NCBI GenBank assembly: GCA_013362835.1
Contig: JABFVJ010000288.1
Span: forward strand, 1-8,555
Length of the DNA stretch: 8,555 bases
From: Nonomuraea sp.
GTDB lineage: Bacteria; Actinomycetota; Actinomycetes; Streptosporangiales; Streptosporangiaceae
Direction of reading: 5' to 3'
Shown: positions 7,124 to 8,555 of the stretch, piece after piece
Layout of the letters: each line of letters begins with the position of its first letter
How positions within the stretch are numbered: position 1 is the first letter of the stretch
Made by a program: the position numbers and the translations under genes
Notes under the pieces: generated by a model
What the model saw: only the letters and a program-made list of their open reading frames with translations
Databases searched by the model: none
Told to the model about the DNA's origin: nothing

Positions 7124-7675
7124 TCAGGGCCGCCCCGAGACGCCGTGGAGGAGCGTGTCGATCACCTTCGTGGCCAGCGCGTCGGGGTCGGGGCCCGGGA
7201 GCGCCGTGTGCGCGGCCTCCCCGAGCAGCGCGAGGTAGACCTGCCTGGCCCACACGATGTCGGCGCCGGGGCCCAGCAGCTTGGCGAAGACCGCCTCGCA
7301 CACCCGCATCACCTCGGCCTGCACCGCCTGGGCCTCGGGGCTGAGCGGCAGCTCGCGGGCCAGGCTGAAGCGCCAGCCGAGCTTGATCTGCACGATGTTG
7401 GCGGTGGCCTGGTGCAGCGCCACCAGCGCGGGGGCGGTGTGCGGCCGGGCGGCGAGCACCGCCTCCTGGATCTCCCGCCACGCGGCCACCTCCATGGCCT
7501 CGATCAGCGCCTCGCGGCTGGCGAACCTGCGGTGCACGGTGGCCCTGGCCACGCCCGCCGCCTCGGCGACCTGCTCCATCGTGGCCAGCGGGTTACCGCT
7601 CAGCACCTCTTCCGCCGCCACGATGATCGCTCTGATGCTGCGTTCGGCGTCCGCTCTCAGCGGCCTTTGTCCCAT
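7124..7675 (-). CDS. TetR/AcrR-family transcriptional regulator
   Basis: A 183-residue regulator of usual TetR length. The N-terminal DNA-binding domain is clear: RSIRAIIVAAEEVL as helix 1, then a helix-turn-helix at about 33-52 (MEQVAEAAGVARATVHRRF) followed by SREALIEAM, the classic start of helix 4. The rest is an all-helical ligand and dimer domain with no recognisable ligand motif. The ATG at 7675 has no SD; the bases before it are pyrimidine-rich, and a -10-like element ends 7 bases upstream, so the mRNA is probably leaderless. It is divergent from the SDR gene across 71 bp containing a palindrome, the normal arrangement for a TetR repressor controlling itself and its neighbour. Its stop is 3 bp from the convergent transporter stop. 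Control of the transport operon cannot be excluded, but nothing in the sequence shows it. Confidence 0.9.
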   Translation of the reverse strand: MGQRPLRADAERSIRAIIVAAEEVLSGNPLATMEQVAEAAGVARATVHRRFASREALIEAMEVAAWREIQEAVLAARPHTAPALVALHQATANIVQIKLGWRFSLARELPLSPEAQAVQAEVMRVCEAVFAKLLGPGADIVWARQVYLALLGEAAHTALPGPDPDALATKVIDTLLHGVSGRP

Positions 7676-7682
7676 AGAAGGA

Positions 7683-7688
7683 ACAGTA
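7683..7688 (-). promoter_or_regulatory. Predicted -10 element for tetR (leaderless)
   Basis: On the minus strand TACTGT (pattern TAnnnT) ends 7 bases before the ATG at 7675, so transcription would start at or next to the start codon. No good -35 was found; its expected place, about 7705-7711, falls within the inverted repeat at 7696-7720. Confidence 0.4.
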
Positions 7689-7695
7689 CCGGCAA

Positions 7696-7720
7696 TAACT
7701 GAGACGTTGTGTTGCAGTTA
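7696..7720. promoter_or_regulatory. Candidate TetR operator (imperfect 25-bp inverted repeat)
   Basis: The arms are TAACTG (7696-7701) and CAGTTA (7715-7720), with a further inner pair AC (7704-7705) and GT (7711-7712), so 8 of 12 symmetric positions match. It lies in the middle of the divergent tetR/SDR gap, covers most of the predicted SDR -35 and overlaps the expected tetR -35, so one bound dimer could repress both genes. Found by eye; binding by the neighbouring regulator is inference. Confidence 0.55.
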
Positions 7721-7739
7721 GGCAGAAACGTGCTACCTT
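7712..7739 (+). promoter_or_regulatory. Predicted promoter of the SDR gene (leaderless)
   Basis: TTGCAG (7712-7717) and TACCTT (7734-7739) are separated by 16 bases. The -10 ends 7 bases before the ATG at 7747 and there is no SD, so the transcript is probably leaderless. The -35 lies mostly inside the candidate operator. Confidence 0.5.
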
Positions 7740-7746
7740 CTTGCTC

Positions 7747-8543
7747 ATGACTTCTCAAGGAACCGCCCTCGTCACCGGAGCTTCCTCGGGCATCGGCGCC
7801 GAGTTCGCACGCCGGCTCGCCGCCCGTGGCCACGACCTCGTCCTGGTCGCCAGGTCCGAGGCCGCGCTCGAAGCGCTCGCGGCCGAGCTGCGCCGCGACC
7901 ACGGCGTACGGGCCGAGGTGCTGCCCCAGGACCTGTCCGCCCCCGACGCGGCCACGCGGGTCGCCGACGAGGTCGCCGCCCGCGGGCTCACCGTCGACCT
8001 GCTCGTCAACAACGCGGGCTTCGGCACGGCCGGACACTTCGCCCAGATCCCCGCCGAACGCGAGCACCAGGAGCTCATGGTCAACGTCGTCGCGCTGGTC
8101 GGCCTGACCCACGCGTTCGTGCCCGGGATGCTCGCGCGGGGCACGGGCGGGGTGATCAACGTGGGCTCCACCGCCGGGTTCAGCATCACCCCGTACTTCG
8201 CCACGTACGGGTCGTCCAAGACCTTCGTGCTCAACTTCAGCCTCGCGCTGTGGAGCGAGCTGCGCGGCAGCGGCGTCAAGGTGCTCGCCGTCACGCCGGG
8301 CCCGGTCGAGACCGCGTTCTTCGAACGGATCGGCACGAGGAAGGCCGCCATCGGGGCCAAGATGGCCACGCCCGAGCAGGTCGTCACCAAGGCGCTGCGC
8401 GCCTTCGACCGCGACCGCGGCTACGTGGCCCCGGGCCGCGGCACGCTGATGATGACCCACCTCATGCCCCGCCGGCCGCGCAAGCTCCTGGCCCTGATCG
8501 GCCGTACGGTCACCCGGCCGGTCGCCGACGAGCTCAGCGCCCT
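7747..8543 (+). CDS. Short-chain dehydrogenase/reductase (classical SDR), 3' end missing
   Basis: 265 trustworthy codons of an NAD(P)-dependent oxidoreductase with the classical Rossmann-fold motifs in order: TGASSGIG (10-17) for cofactor binding, Arg36 after the second strand (LVARSE, which favours NADPH), NNAG (88-91), Asn113, and the catalytic Ser141, Tyr154 and Lys158 (YGSSK), then TPGPVET (183-189). SDRs reduce or oxidise carbonyl and hydroxyl groups; the substrate cannot be told from the sequence. The basic stretch PRRPRKLL at 241-248 resembles the tail of the DltE-like SDR group, so few residues are probably missing. No stop codon is reached, and the bases after 8543 look like sequencing adapter, so the true C-terminus is unknown. 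ATG at 7747 is supported by the promoter spacing and the early TGASSGIG. Likely controlled by the divergent TetR regulator, which may respond to this enzyme's substrate or product. Confidence 0.92.
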
Positions 8544-8555
8544 AGATCGGAAGAG
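8544..8555 (+). other. Probable Illumina adapter remnant at the contig end
   Basis: The final 12 bases, AGATCGGAAGAG, are identical to the start of the common Illumina TruSeq adapter and stop exactly at the window edge. They also bring in CTA and GAT codons that fit poorly with the GC-rich codon use before them. Almost certainly not genomic, so this sequence should not be translated. Confidence 0.85.

Noticed and set aside
7123..7139. Hairpin CTCAGGG-CCG-CCCCGAG between the convergent stops
   Set aside because: One mismatch, a 3-base loop, no T tract on either side, and most of it lies in the tetR coding end. Too weak to call a terminator.
7714..7732. Second iron-box-like sequence before the SDR gene (shares AGTTAGGCA with the box at 2500)
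   Set aside because: Only one half-site matches; the other half shows no palindrome and about 9 of 19 consensus positions fit, close to chance.

Overview
The window is high-GC DNA with strong G/C preference at third codon positions, several GTG starts, no SD-like sequence before three of the genes and a DmdR/IdeR-type iron box. This fits an actinobacterium, possibly a Streptosporangiaceae-like genus; that placement is inference, as no rRNA or marker gene is present. The last 12 bases equal the start of the common Illumina adapter, so the window appears to end at the raw end of a draft contig and its final bases are probably not genomic.

Layout: (1) 1-294, minus strand, the N-terminal part of a secreted glycerophosphodiester phosphodiesterase-like protein, cut by the left edge. 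(2) 390-7120, plus strand, one colinear five-gene unit: two FecCD/FepDG-type siderophore permeases overlapping by 4 bp, a FepB-type lipoprotein substrate-binding protein behind its own predicted iron-box promoter, and two ABC half-transporters (membrane domain plus nucleotide-binding domain) overlapping by 4 bp. (3) 7124-7675, minus strand, a TetR-family repressor, its stop 3 bp from that of the last transporter gene. (4) 7747 to the right edge, plus strand, a classical short-chain dehydrogenase divergent from tetR across 71 bp that hold a palindromic candidate operator and two facing promoters.

How the genes may work together: the lipoprotein captures a ferric siderophore outside the membrane and the FepD/FepG-like pair imports it. 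No stand-alone FecE/FhuC-type ATPase is present, so that subunit must come from elsewhere. The two half-transporters probably form a heterodimer that exports a siderophore, or imports one as IrtAB and YbtPQ do.

The most notable observation is how the two nucleotide-binding domains have decayed in complementary ways. The first keeps every residue that binds and hydrolyses ATP in cis but has lost its signature motif and D-loop. The second keeps a perfect LSGGQ and D-loop but has lost the Walker A lysine and glycines, the Walker B Asp, the catalytic Glu and the H-loop His. Together they would make one complete ATP site and one site that probably cannot bind ATP normally. The tetR/SDR pair looks like a separate, locally autoregulated module. 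There is no intergenic stretch longer than 95 bp, and I saw no tRNA, rRNA, CRISPR array or insertion sequence.
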